A stretch of DNA of 64,000 nucleotides, from NCBI GenBank assembly GCA_949317995.1, contig OX439039.1, positions 18,529,282 to 18,593,281 on the forward strand, written 5' to 3'. This document shows positions 1-13,596 of this stretch, piece after piece. Positions within the stretch are counted from its first letter, which is position 1. Each line of letters begins with the position of its first letter. The position numbers were made by a program, and so were the translations under genes. Origin of the DNA: Acholoe squamosa (Eukaryota; Annelida; Polychaeta; Phyllodocida; Polynoidae). Under the pieces are notes generated by a model that was not told the origin of the DNA, made no database searches, and was given only the letters and a program-made list of their open reading frames with translations.

Positions 1-3000
1 TGCAACTTCTTAGTCCGGGAAAAGATAATTTCAAGGAGGCCTCGGATGTTTCATATTTGTACATCCCACCATGATCATAAAACAGTGTTTGCATCTCCAC
101 GAGGAATTTGTGAAACTGTAATGAGATTTAAATAGATTCTGTAATTCCGCCTTAACATTTGAATTTAATAATTCTTGCCAATTTCTGCGTATCCATGGGG
201 AGCATATTGCCGAGATGACAGAATGGAAGAAACTTATCAAATATGTTCACAAAAATTTGTACCAGCATTACCCATTTTAAGCAGGTTAATAAACAAATAA
301 AGTCCACTAATTTGGTGTGGATTTGGCGGGATTAGTTATCCCCTTTTACCGATAGATAACCACCCACTTTGGGTTACATTTATTTTGTAAAGTCCATGTT
401 TTGAGGGCTGGGGATTAAGGGTACAGGAACCCTTGACCTTGCCATGGCCTATGACATTTCGCTGAAGCATCATTATAAGGTGTTTGCCAGTAAACTGGAG
501 TTTCCACCCACGCCTTCAACCTTCAGAAATGGCAGACCTAGGCTTTACTTAGATTCATGTGTATAGGTAATTCATGTACAAATATTCCACCGACCTCGTC
601 ACTTCATGGGCTGTATCAGCATTGATACCGTGTACCTTGAATAAGGTATATCAATACTGGCTTTATCAATAAGGTAATTTTAGTATTGGCTTGGTATTAT
701 CCATCCTGGATATGTAAATCATTATGATGAGCAACATGACAATGTCTTGGTTAAGATAACTATTACGGAAATGTTCACTATTACGGAAATGTTCTCATGT
801 ATCAGAAACACAAAGACGAAGTGGAATGTAGCGTCACCCGTTGTTCATCGGGGTCTTTTTTTTCTCTTTCTCAGCCTCGAGCCACTTGCGTCTTTTCTGC
901 TGCATTGGGGATGGTGTGAAAACCGCTGCTTTTGGTGGACCCAGGCAAAGGATAGGGGATAGGTGATATGATATATCCCCTATTTGATATTATCATAAAT
1001 AGGTGAATAGTGAGGGAAAAATACGATGCTAGCCATGTAGATATCTGAAGACCTATAGATGCAGGATGACATGATATAGCATGCCATCCTACGTCATTAT
1101 GACCGTTTCTCCAGGGCTCAGCAAGGATCAACCTGTCCTGACACATCGCTAACCCTTTATGCACGACATGATGCGACATGAATGCATGTGTCAGCACGGT
1201 CATGATGGTGTACCCGCACAGAGCCGGTCTGTACATAACTACAATGGTATAACATGCCAATATTTCAGGATTACACCAAGCAGGAATAAACTAACTATTT
1301 AGTAACTCTTAAAGTCTGCCTTTATATGTATACATTACTAAAGGGTTGGAAGGATGTGGCATAAAGTCACCATACATGTATACATGTATCCATGAAAGTG
1401 CTACACCCTTTCCCTACCTCCTACCCTCACTTCCCTGACTCTGCCCCCACCCCTACCTCCTGTGTCACACAGATTCCATATTTATGGGGGGCCGGGAGTC
1501 AGTCGGACGGAATGTTATATCGACAGGCTGCCACCAGGCCGGTGCACTCATGAATCATGTGACAACTCCAGGGCGGGGTGGGACAGGGCAGGGGAGGGGT
1601 GGGCCATGGGTAGGTGTGGTTTATGGGAGGGCATCTAGATATGGTAGTTGTGTGGGAGCAGAAGGGAGAGAATGCCAAGAAGCATGTTAGCTGCCATGTC
1701 TACATAAATACATCAAGTGGTAAAGGAAATCAATTGTTTCTATCAGGGTAGGGTTGGAGTTTGGGACGTATAGAAATTCTACGTGGAGGATTCTCTACAA
1801 CAGGACCTATAGTACTCATAAATGTCAGGTGGATTATGGACTGGATAATGGGGTCATGACACTGAATCGGAGCTTTCTTTATCATTTGTCAGACCTAAAT
1901 CACACATTGGTCACACCTATGTTTATGCCCTCCTCTTCTATAGCCCACATGAAGGGGTATTTTGTCTTATTTTCTCTATCAGTATCACCTAAGCTAGATG
2001 TGTCTTGTGCAGATATTCACATATATCATCTGTGAAATCGTGTATGTAGTTTGCTCGACATGCATATGACTTTAGATTTTGAAATGGCGTTAAACACGCA
2101 TTACCCACTGACTCACTTTCCCTCTGTATGATTGTCTATAGGTGTATTGCTCTTGCCCGGTGTCATCGCTATTTAAGATAGTGAGGTTGTTTCTGCTTCT
2201 TCATAGTCCCTCACCGTCCATTTTGGTTAGGCAGCTGAGCTCAAGGAGCATTAGCCCTTGTTCAAAGTCAGCAGCTGACCGCTATACCCAGGCTACAAGA
2301 TGACAACTGTGGCACAGGTATATGACAAATGGTGAGCACTTACACACTCCTATAGTGAGCAGCTACCTTAGTGAGCAGTTGTCTCAGTCTGAGCTGCTCC
2401 CAACTGCTCCTGGAAGCCGGGTACCAGGACTCCTGCAGGGCCGAGACAAATGATGAAATAGTTGGGTAACATATGTCACGGCCCGCGCCATGCTCCTACA
2501 AATACTGCACAGCAGGGTGCATTGTCTGATTTATGGGTTGGGGGCTGTAGACTTGCTTAAGTGTCTGGGAATTACATGTATTCATTTCCATCTATGATGA
2601 TAGTGTTTAAAATCGTTATGTTCCTTAATACCATCGTCGAGCAATGGCAACTAACTAGGAACTGTTTGACATTGAAGTGAGTAAGAGTGAAAAACCCCTA
2701 GTGCTGATGGAATACGCAATGTCAACAAGCCAAAGCACTATGCAGTCATATAAGTTTAACCTTTGGTTCGATTAATTTCTGCTAATGCTTAATTCGGTTT
2801 TCGTAGACAAATGTATATGCATTCTCACTAACCGAATACATCAGCTTGAATGTAAAGTCAATGGGGAATCTCCGTTTTGGGAATATTCACCTATAGACTT
2901 TCTAGCTCACCTCCTTCGCCTCTGTCTTGCATACATTTGCCTTGGTGAATGTCATGAATGCCCTGGGTGAGGAAATATAGATACTGGTGTATGGCACAGG

Positions 3001-4844
3001 GTTCGGATGTATTCATATAGCACCACCTCAATGGCACCATCCATCGTGGGTTGACACCTGTTGGGTGCTACTGCAGGTTACTGCAGGAAGCAGTGTGTAA
3101 AGTATGGGTTTGAGTATAGCCATCAACTATAGGAAGGGAGGGGGGTCTGGGATGAGGGATGGAAGGGAAACATTGACGGGTTTCTGACCTTGCATGGCTA
3201 CAAAGGTCTGTGCTCATGATATTTTGTAGAGACACTTTTTGACCTCACACCGCCTACCCAGAGCTGCTCGGCAGATTGAAAATGGATACCCTATTGCTGA
3301 GGCGAAAATTCGATAGAAGAACATGGTCGTGTTCTCGCCTCTCAAGATAACAAATAAATAACTACCCCTGCTGTATGCATGGCGGGGCGAGGAGCTTTAT
3401 GGGGATTTTGTAAGATTAAGGCCGGGGGTTAAAGATTCTATACGGTGGATACAGGAGTTGATTTTGTGAGAAAAGGGCACGCTACAATTCTATACCCCTC
3501 AAAGTAATTTTTCTAGGATAAAGCCAATTTTATGGGACGCATCCAGCATAGGCATCCTAGTCTGTTCCACTACAGTCCCACAATAACAGCCAACATACCG
3601 GTGCCCTTCTCAGTGTGTACAGACATTTGATCCACAACCAGTTAATGAGTGTCCTCCAGGATTCTTGAGCTGCTCGTGGCTGCTCGTGGCCCCTGTGGGC
3701 TGCTCTTCCTCCTGTGTGCTGAGCAGTTTGAGTGGCCCTATCCATCAGCTGCAGGACTTGCTGCGGGGTGGGGGATGAGGGGGTAGCTACAGGATCTGGT
3801 GTCATGACATATTAGGTACGACCTGACAATTAGTGAGTGATTGATTATAAGTGTAACATTTGTAGTCATCTATTGTGGTGTATAGCTATACACACAGGCC
3901 CTTTAAATTATCTAAATTGCAGTGCCAGGATAATAAGCAGTGTGATAAGCAATTGCCGAATTGTAATAGCTTTGCATTAGCCCCTATTGGCGTCATATCG
4001 TTGAGCACTCAGTTGTAGACAGGCACTTGGGAGGATGAGCTGCTCTTGCTGGCTTCTGTCGTAGTATAGTGAACACCTCCTAATGTTTATGGTGCCCCGA
4101 ATAATCTTTTTCGGTTCCATTTAGTTTTGTCTGAACTGGGATAAGGAATGATAGACGAATAGTAACTTTTGAAGAATGTTTCAGTAAAAAGAACCACTGG
4201 CTGGCACAATCCGAAATGCCATTGTCTTTTCTTTGTGTGTTTTATTTATTTCTGTGTGCTTTTTCCTTTTTAACCAAGGAAGCAATATTTGAAGTGCCAC
4301 ATCTAACCACTAATGGTCGCCCACCTTCTATTTTTCATTATTCAAGTAGTTTTACCACAGGAAAATGGCAAGCACAACATATGGTCAGAATACCTAATTT
4401 TACTACTTCATTCTCTATGGTAAATATAAATGAGGCTATGGTGCTATATCATACATTGTACCACTGATATCCTGCATGTTTCAGGCAACTCCTACGCCGC
4501 ATTGTCGTGTAGGCCATACAATAGTGGTATAATGCATTTATGGGAGTACAGCACGTCAGCACGAGGATTACATTTCTGCAGCAAAGAAATGTCACCGATG
4601 CATACCATCCAGTCCATTATCCATCATAGGATAACAGAATCCCTGACCATTAGATAGATTCCCACTAGTATTTAGTGTGAAGTTATAGGCAGACATTCCC
4701 TTCTTTAAAAACTGTAGCCAAAAGGCCATCGGGTGCATTCATTGGTGTGAAATGAGTTCAGCTTGAAACAAAAGGAAAGATAGGGTCCTGATGATTATAG
4801 AGTGCACATGAATGTCTGAAACGAAATAATGTCAGCTCAATATC

Positions 4845-4849
<5 letters not shown>
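1..4849. other. gene-free region
   Basis: No convincing coding exon is visible on either strand. The open frames are short, start at arbitrary codons and show no domain. A possible untranslated exon ending in a short start segment before a GT at about 2320 was considered but has no support beyond the local splice-like bases. The 9-mer GAGCTGCTC occurs at 2391, 3261, 3667 and 4037, always on the + strand, which suggests remnants of a dispersed repeat. Confidence 0.6.
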
Positions 4850-4911
<62 letters not shown>

Positions 4912-5045
4912 GACAGACAGACAGAGACAGGAACAGAGAGACAGAGAGAGACATACAGATCATGCAACAGAGGCAGACAGAGGGAGAGACAGAGAAACAG
5001 AGAGAGTGAGAGACAGACAGAGACAGAGCTAGACAGACAGAGGGA
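4850..5045. repeat. (GA)n microsatellite with degenerate AGAC-rich tail
   Basis: A near-perfect GA dinucleotide tract runs from about 4850 to 4907. It is followed to about 5045 by imperfect AGAC/AGAG tetranucleotides. The long RE-repeat and LS-repeat frames across it are products of the simple repeat, not genes. Confidence 0.95.
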
Positions 5046-8000
5046 AGGGTATAGGGGGTGTGTCTAAGCGATGGAGGTGGAGAAATCTGAGACTTATTCG
5101 TCTTAATACTCTCTATAAATGATAACATCAATACATTCCAAGTAAAATACAGGAGATATTCATTGGCTAACCTACTAGGATAAGGATGCCACTGATATAC
5201 AACACGATAATTCCGAACAAGAACACTGATTCCCAGTATTCTTCGACAAGATGTCAATGATCTTCCCCAGCCCCTACACACCAACAGAGGTAGGTTGCAA
5301 TGGAAAAGGATGGTTTCTGGACCGATGCTTGCAACCACTGGGTGTGGAGGCTGCCTTTTTAGCATGAACTGGCTGTGTAACTGAAAGGAGCTCCGACCTA
5401 ATTGATACCAAGAGCAGCTTCTTATTGGAAGGAAGTCAATTGGATTCGACAGGAGACCTGATTTCTGGGTACACTTAATACGATCGGCAGCGGCAACCAC
5501 TTGCAGTAGAGATGAATGTAGAGGGAAGTGTGTGAAAATAGGCGATGGACTGAGATGGAAATAAGACAATTCTACACACCTATAGACCAATGTAACAAGT
5601 AAAGGTGACTTCTAAGATATTCTACGCTTATCTTGCCTCTTCTTTACCATTCAAATACTTATCGCATCGTTACCCTTTGAATATGTGAATCTTCAGAATT
5701 AGATTATCTTGGTTAAGGAAAACCGCAAATTCATCCATGTATGCCACAGGTTTTATTCCAAGTTGGTTCATAATATTTAGTTCCATAGGATGTTCGTTTA
5801 AATTATTTGGTTTGCTCATATTACTTTCAATGCATTAAAATGCTTTTGAAGTGTAAGGATTAAACAATTGGACGCTAAATATACCGAGTAACAGTTTAGT
5901 AACAAAATCTGTACTTTCTGAATATAAAAGAAACTTGCTTGTATGAAATGTAAATTCGACTAAAATTGGCTAAAACAATCCACATAAACCTGCTAGATCT
6001 ACTCCCAAGAATAACTCGAGCGAGATGAGAGAATCGAAAGAAAATCCTAACCGCAATTTAGATAACAAGAGACAATCCCAGAATAGCCCACATGATATCT
6101 GATAGAAAGGCGGCCCCGACATCTCAAGGACAAGAAATAAAAGAAGATGTGTGAGAAAGCCTGCAGGAATCAATGTGTCACGGCCATCAAAAGCTGATTG
6201 CCTCAAGAAGCCACCGCGGGAAGCCAATTTCGCTGAGACTGAAGCCAGACTCTACCGTTGAAGCCTCTACGTGTTGGTGAGTCGTGTGTGAAGGGTGTAA
6301 GGATGGTGTAGGGATGTGCCATTATGGTGTTATAAGGGTATATGGGCTGGTACATAGAGGCCTGGTGTTTGGCAGGAGGAATTCAAGCTTATATTTTGTG
6401 AGTTTTCACTATTTCAGGACAGCATAATAGTGCCTCAGGATCAATGATGTACATGTACTTATTCATCCAGTTTTATGACTGTATATCACTTGTGGACTGG
6501 TGGAATAGAGAAATAGGGAGCAGAAGTAATTGTGAGCATGGTCAAATATTGATATTGAAATGTTCACAACTGTTGCCTTTGTAGCAGCAGCACTGGATGC
6601 AGGCTTGTGTTCAGGGCAGGACGAATCTATGCTCTCTACATTCATTAGTCACAATCATAGACCCTGTGAGGATTGGATGTATGGGATTATGGGTTTTGGT
6701 TGTAGTACAGCTGTTGCACATAATGACACCCCCTACCTGGAATAAGACTTCTCTCCAATACACAAATCTATTAAGGCAAATTATTTCTAAGGCCCATTTT
6801 CCACCACCCGATATGGTCCCTCTATCAGCCGATAGACCTATAGTAAGTGCTGCCTTCGGCCGACAGGGCCTATGACCCTCCATTGAACCCTATGGCAGCC
6901 CAGTCGGCAGAAGTGGTGGTGTGGTGCAGCTGTCGGCCGAAAGAGGTACCCTGTCGGGTGGTGGAAAACGGCCCTAAACGGCTATTACAGCTGCAGAAAA
7001 TTTCAGGTGGGACTATCCCATCCACACATAGGCTGATTTTTATTTCTTACTCCTGTGAAATCTGATTTTCTAAAACATCTGCATGACAGTCTACTTTAGC
7101 CTCTCCAACACTTTGCCTTCATACTCATCTTGGGAGAAGCTCGGACGGCGGGCGGTAGGCCGTGTGATTGGACCTGGAGGTAGATGCAGCGGCTGGAGGA
7201 GGAGTGCTGCTCACCTGGCTGTCTCTGCCCCTCCCCTCCTGCGGGTTACCTGGAGCAGCAGCAAGGGACTGATAATTGAACAGGTGGGCATGGAGAAGGC
7301 TTGGGGTGATGGGATTGAGGAGAGAGACTAAGAAATGGATGGGGGGGGGGGTGTTAGATAGATTGGAAGGACAGAACAAGGAGGTGGGACAGAGGGGGGG
7401 GATGTGGGCCCGGGTGGGGATCAGAATGGATAACTACCGGTATTAAGCGAGAGTGAGAAGTACCTTTAAACTGACTACATGTACTAAGCGATTTCTAAAA
7501 TTTGTGGGAATTGACCACCTGGATTACATTTCAAATGTGCCCCCTCTCTACATACCCAAGCAAATGGTGAGGACAGTCATTATCTGTTGGTTTTGAATTA
7601 CTGCTGTACACTGTGGACCGATAGAAGCATGGGGATACTAAAATATGCTGACCCTGAAACATAAATTCTGTCAAACTGTTGCCAGCAAGAATCGATACAC
7701 ATTAGAATATAGATCCTTTCTCTGTCATGCACTGTTTTAACCCAGCTCCAGTGGCTCCAGTCGGTGGGTCAGATTCCCCCTGCCCCGTCCCTTCCCCACA
7801 TTACTGAGGATGATGGATCCTGTCTATATTTACATAGCCTACCATAAGGCACCACCAACCCCCCCCCCCCGCCTCTCTCCGTCCACCGTCCACCCTCCCC
7901 TCACTTAAAACAATGACGCCTGCCTCCCTGGGGGCCGCCACAGCCAATTGCTACCAATATAGATAGATTGCGTTGTGGGGAGATGGTTCTCCTGGGAGGA

Positions 8001-9015
8001 TGGTGATCTTTTGATTGTTAGCCTATTTACTTAGTTCCCGCTCAGATGGCAGGGGGCGCTGGGTGGGTAAATATGTCTCCTGCCCACATGGTGAGCCATG
8101 TAATGCTCCTGTGCCTTTTGTCGTAGAACCCTTTAAGGCCTGCTTCTGCTTGGTTATCAGTTTACTTTAGGTCGGCATGGTGCATTAATGCAGCACCTGC
8201 TGCTGAGCATTGCATTGATGCATCATACTGATCCAACAGGAGTTAATATACCTCTGTGGGCTTAAGATAATGTACAAATACAATACCAAGGAGTAACCAA
8301 CATTATGTAAAGGAAGCATGAAGTATGAAGACATTATTTCTGTACATAAAGGGTTAACCTGTGGGTGGTAGTGTAGGGTGGGTAGGAGGGGGAGGCCATA
8401 GTGTGGGAGGACTAGCCTACACCCTACATCGTCCTCATCAAACTTGTATGAAGCTCCATCCGCAGGGCCCCTTCCGGCCCCAGACCATTACCTGTGGGTA
8501 TATAGGGAGAAGGTCGGTCACTTTATGTAGGCCGCCATCTTGTCCTCCTTGCTATTATCTTATGCCTATATTCCCATCAGTGCGGTTGGTCAAAACAAGA
8601 GACACACTTCTGTATCATATACTACTTACAAAAGTTCCTTAATAGCAGTAGTCAAATAGGTCCTTTGGCTTGGGTGATTCTAGCCGCCTAAAGAGCCTGT
8701 TATAGTTTATTGTCCCATATTGCCCTGCCATCACCAAAATAATCATAGCCCGCTACATCCCTATATCATTTGCCATCCGTGTGCGGTCCCAACTCTTTAA
8801 GGGGTCGTACAACCCTTTAATGGATCATGCCCTTTGGTCGCCATGATGCAGCCGGGTCTAATGACTAGGGATGCATCATGCTGAACATACAGGGTTTTAG
8901 GACTCAGAAAGGAGATGGACCATTGCAGTACATGCAGGTAGACTCATCAGCACTGCTTTGGTGCATCATGACGACCAGGTACCATGGACCTGATCATGCA
9001 TGCACCCCCTGAAGG
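5046..9015. other. gene-free region
   Basis: No supported gene. The region contains homopolymer G and C runs (near 7346 and 7860) and copies of a degenerate motif group that combines GCATCATG-like words with a CCCTTTAAGG-like palindrome (8130-8240 and from 8800 onwards). The same motif group recurs near 16.9, 20.4, 21.2 and 33.6 kb. Confidence 0.55.
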
Positions 9016-9234
9016 GTTAGTGATGGCGGCGCAGTGGCCGCTGACGGCATTCATAATTCACGCCGTGCAGGAAGGAGCAGGAAGCGGGAGGTCGGCGCTG
9101 ACGGCGAGCGGCGCGCGGCAAGACGGAGGAGGCTGAGCCCGCATCCCTCAGCACCATCGCCTCGTCCAGTACCTTCCCATCCAACTGCAGCCAAGTCTCT
9201 GTCTGCCTTCAATGGTATGGTAGCTTATGCATAA
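9016..9234 (+). other. CpG-rich patch, possible promoter or first exon
   Basis: A short segment is strikingly rich in G, C and CpG compared with its AT-rich surroundings. It begins near an ATGGCGGCGCAG context at about 9023 and ends at a GT-containing sequence near 9212. Both frames through it are short (one stops after about 37 codons, the other is Arg/Pro-rich without a standard start). It could be an unmethylated promoter island or a non-coding first exon. No protein can be assigned. Confidence 0.25.
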
Positions 9235-10641
9235 ATAAATTATAAAAATCCACGCAGTGGAAAATGTGCATTGCCTTCCTACATATCTTGGGTAGTCTAC
9301 ATTACATAAGCATGGATAGTGTATACATCGGTTTGAACATGTCCTAGCCCACTTTCCAAAAAGAATCAGGTTTTACCTCCAAAGACCCATGGAATTCTCT
9401 TGGGTCCTACTCACTGCTATATCAGTATCTATGATAATGAAGAGCACGATACATCAAATGATACTGAGATACATTGAAAAATGAAGTGACTAAACGTCGC
9501 CAGAAATAATACCGTTGTAGGGCCTACAATGTCGGAACTGCTCGATATTGCTCGGCAATGGCCGGAAACAGTCAGGAGCTGCTCAAGGTCGCTCCTCAGT
9601 CGCTCATCAGCGTCTGAGGTCATCACCCGCGCTTTGTCTGCTTCGTTACGCCGACAGACCGGAAGCAGGGGTCGCCAATGAGGTCAGAGGTCAGGGCGCA
9701 TGCGCATACAGACCTCCCTTTCTACACTCTCCATGGTCATCTTGTGTTCTTTACTCTCCACACAGTTCTTCTGATGGCTACTGTCTCACATGTTTATAAA
9801 TAAAAATAAAGACGAATTAATTATTGTGCATTAGCCTTCATCAACAGGTTGAGGTACAACCTTGTATTGGCAGCTGTATTGAGAGTGAAGCTTTCGGTTA
9901 AAGCTCAAGGGTCCCTTTCTGTTGCTGAAAAAGGGAGGCTTTCCCATATTATCTTTCTTACGCTCTCTCATTTGGGAAACGCCCACGCTGGACTGAAGCA
10001 AGGCAGTTATTGGAAATGGTTGCTATATATAGCTCTGTGCAATTGATTGAGGATTGGTCCTAATGTAACATGCAGCACCAATGACTGTTTGCCATTAAGC
10101 TATACCGACTGTAGTCCATCAAGGTTTACCGATCTCCATCTTCAAAACCTTTATTTCAGAAATAACCTGTTGCACTCAGTGGCAGAGCGTAACTTGATTG
10201 AGAATACTTTCACATCCACAGGCTGTAACAGTCTAAACCTCCAGCAGTATTACGGTCTGTTTCAACAGAACTAATTTGTTGTGCTCTGTAGGAGGATGGG
10301 GGTTGGTTGAAAGGGGATTCATGTGGTAGACGTTGACTGTCTGTCCTTTACCCTCCATCATCCCGGTGACAGAAGCTGAAGCCACCCGGGAAGCCATGTG
10401 GCTCCAAAGGTCATACGCCGTGGCTCAGCCTTGTTTTGGAGACTTCTGAAGTTACAATGACCAAAGGTCATCCCTGGCTCTACCTTCCTTTTGGTAAAAC
10501 CTCCAAAGGGACTGAATCATCTGGAGTCAGTCTAGTTGTACCTGCTAGTTTTTCCTTATTTGGTGAGGTAACCCCAAAGGTCTCTAGGAAGGGAAAATTT
10601 GGTACAGAACTTCCCAATGATGATGATGGTTTTGTGGTAAT
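9235..10641. other. gene-free region
   Basis: No supported gene. It holds another exact GAGCTGCTC (9576) in a cluster of related GCTC words (9540-9605), and a NR-type everted half-site pair, TGACCAAAGGTCA, near 10457. Neither is sufficient to call a functional site. Confidence 0.5.
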
Positions 10642-10935
10642 TTGCTGTTAACCCCAGACTACCCAGATCCAAGCCTTGTCACATTGCTGTTAACCCCAGA
10701 CTACCCAGATCCAAGCCTTGTCACATTGCTGTTAACCCCAGACTACCCAGATCCAAGCCTTGTCACATTGCTGTTAACCCCAGACTACCCAGATCCAATC
10801 CTTGTCACATCGCTGTTAACCCCAGACTACCCAGATCCAAGCCTTGTCACATCGCTGTTAACCCCAGACTACCCAGATCCAAGCCTTGTCACATTGCTGT
10901 TAACCCCAGACTACCCAGATCCAAGCCTTGCCACT
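10642..10935 (+). repeat. 42-bp minisatellite, seven copies
   Basis: Seven head-to-tail copies of a 42-bp unit that starts TTGCTGTTAACCCCAGACTA. Copies differ at only a few sites: a C-for-T in the GCTG part of copies 5 and 6, AATCC for AAGCC at the end of copy 4, and a decayed last copy. Because 42 is a multiple of three, the array translates as a 14-residue repeat (LLTPDYPDP core). No start, flanking coding sequence or splice context supports a protein, so it is best read as a satellite array. Confidence 0.95.
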
Positions 10936-13511
10936 TATATACGCGTTTTTGTCGTCTGTGTGTTTGTGTGTGTTTTTTTTTCCTCTGAACTGTGCAAACG
11001 TCAGTTAGATACAATTATATTGCTGCATTCTGTTTTGTATCGATCATTGTATCGGAGGTATCGGATTGTATCCTATGAAGAATAGATATATGAAACATTA
11101 ACTTTTCTTGTTTGAAGTCCAGCCAGAACATGGCAAGCAAGTCATACTCAATCGACAGCTTTGTCCTTTCTGTGGATATGTTTACTCCATACCATTTTGT
11201 CCTACATTTTGTCCCACACTGCTCCAACACACCAGCCTGCCTAGATGTGGCAATAGCCATACATTAATCCTCCCAAGTCAATATTTACCCCCTTACAATC
11301 ATAGCCCCATTATTTTATGCATGGAAGTCGTTATTAGAGGAATAATAGGCCGGCAATAGCTGCACGATTTGCTGGCAGCCCAGGACCTTGATGGAGGGAG
11401 GTGGGGGGTGGTTAGGAATGACCAGATTGCATGCCTTAGTGCTGTAAGAACTGTTGCCGCGGGAAGGCAAACAAAGACAGGGGTTTGAGATTAGGTCCAA
11501 TGGCACACTACTCTGAATGATTCAATGTGAGAAGGTAGACGCACTGGTCTACAGCTCTCTGTGTTGAAGCAAATGCTGTGGAGAGTGAAAGTTGCAGTCA
11601 ATTTGCTGTTGCCATTATAATATCTTACTGATGAGTTGATTTTCTTAAAAGAGGGCTAGCTGTAATTAAAGTTATTACAGAATTTTATTGTTTGAATCTT
11701 TTCTGTAAGACCAGAACCTTTAAAAACAATTTTCTTTGAATCTTAATTTAATCATTTCAGAGCTGTGTCAATATCTATTTCAAAAGACTTATTTACCTCG
11801 AAGGCCACATTTATGTTGTCTACGAGGAAAGGTGCAACACCATAACCCCATAATCCCAACCACCCTCAGAGGGCCATATGGTGACTAATAAAGTTAGAGA
11901 GACAGCACAGATTCGTCCTGCCCTGACCCTAAGGGTGCACCCAGTATTGCTGCCTCTACAAAGGCAACAGTTGTGAATATTTCAATACCAATATTTGCCC
12001 ATGCTCACAATCACTCTCACCCACTCACACATGCACAGACACACAAAATATAAAGCATGTATGCCATGACCTAGTCCCATGGTATCAATTGGTGTGGACT
12101 CTAGTAGCGTACCAGTGTATGGCAGTTGCAATGAACAGAGCTGGTTTATGTTGGTTGCTGTGTAATGAAATAAGCTAATTGTGTAAGAAACCCCATGGGC
12201 GTTTAATTCAATTCATTATTTGAACAATATCCATGAACCATACAGTTGAGGCCGCATAATATGCATAAAGAGGAGATCTATCATTTCTAAAGATATGATC
12301 ACACTCCTTCAAGTGTGATCAGACAAGTGTGTTCTTACAATAGTGATCGAAGGTTGTAACGCATGTGTAAATACGCTATGCCGTTTAGCTTAGTTTTGAA
12401 ACGGTACATGGATCGTTTTAGTAGTGATTATTTGTCAGGAAAGGGTAAATAGGCTATGGTTATGGGCTGCGTGAAATATATGGGTGGTCCAGGGAGAGGG
12501 ATGGGAGGGGACAGGGGGCTTCATCCTTTATTCCGTGGTGCTGGGATGCACCACAATACTGGCCGGTTACTCTCGCCCAAACTGCATTGGTTTATCAGGG
12601 GATCAAACCTTGAAGTTGACCCATCAAACCTTCATAAAAGATCATGCAGCTCCTGAATGGACACATCAGGGTTCATAAGAGATGTTTCCTGTTATCATAC
12701 CAAGACTACGGCTATCTGCAGAAGGAATCATCTGCTGATACATGGGCTACCACTACCCCACCAAGGGTGCAGAGGTTATCACAGACTGACCCAAACCCCA
12801 TAATTTCCAATGACATGCCAAATCATCACTGGCGCACAGATCATCAGGATTGCAGGCTACGAGATCCAAACTCTCGTCTATCTTACCACATTATATTGGA
12901 TTTTATCGCAGACGATTTTCCGTCATCTCGGGGTAGGAAAAGTCTGAACTGCTGTGGGGTCTGTGTGCAACTGTAGATATTTGAGAGAACACCCTTGGAA
13001 TACTGCCTTTTTATAGAATACATGCACCACAGTGCAAGAACACTGCCCTACACTATGTGCACGTCGCATGCAGGACAGGCTTGGTGTGGCACCGTGCATC
13101 TATATTTCATCTCCTGGTGACGTGTAACGCTTGGCCCTGTCAATTTCCCCAGGGTCCCAAACACTGGCAAGTTCTGTCTGTAGTTAGCCCTGTTCGTTAC
13201 ACACTAATGTATAGTCCATTTTCAGGATAGATATTGCGTTATTCAAGGGACTGGGGAATGGTATAGCCATTTGGTTTCCTGCAAATGGCAACTCACTCTA
13301 TGTCTGAATGCAAAGTCCACTGTCGGGTCTCGGTTCGGATGTCTGAGTTTACACACTAGTAGACATATATCATGTATATGAATGAGAATGTGCTGAAATG
13401 GTACCGGAGGCAAAGGATAAGGGTACACCAAGAACCTTTTCCGATTATTAGTGGTTGGCCGTCAAAGCTTGGTATTACATGAGTCCTGACCCATACCCCC
13501 ATATCCACACA
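10936..13511. other. gene-free region
   Basis: No supported gene or RNA. The frames present are short and start at non-ATG codons. The region contains a perfect inverted repeat at 12296-12321, listed separately. Confidence 0.55.
12296..12321. repeat. perfect 10-bp inverted repeat
   Basis: TGATCACACT (12296-12305) and its exact complement (12312-12321) flank a 6-base loop. It could form a hairpin or a palindromic factor-binding site. No neighbouring gene gives it a role. Confidence 0.7.
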
Positions 13512-13512
13512 T

Positions 13513-13554
<42 letters not shown>

Positions 13555-13557
13555 ACA

Positions 13558-13593
<36 letters not shown>
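13512..13593. repeat. (CA)n microsatellite
   Basis: Two long CA tracts are separated by ACCCACACACCC interruptions. The frames across the tract are translation artefacts. Confidence 0.95.

Positions 13594-13596
<3 letters not shown>

Noticed and set aside
2160-2335. Possible first exon ending in a short ATG segment before GTATAT
   Set aside because: The donor is weak, only six codons would be present and no continuing exon was found.
4758-5590. Long frames of RE or LS repeats across 4850-5045
   Set aside because: They are translations of the GA microsatellite and its degenerate tail, with no domain or start context.
9023-9230. Possible host coding exon in the CpG-rich patch
   Set aside because: The ATG frame stops after about 37 codons and the other frame lacks an ATG. 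Only the base composition is notable.
10642-11085. 147-residue frame with a 14-residue repeat
   Set aside because: The frame exists because the minisatellite unit is 42 bp. The flanks carry no coding signals.
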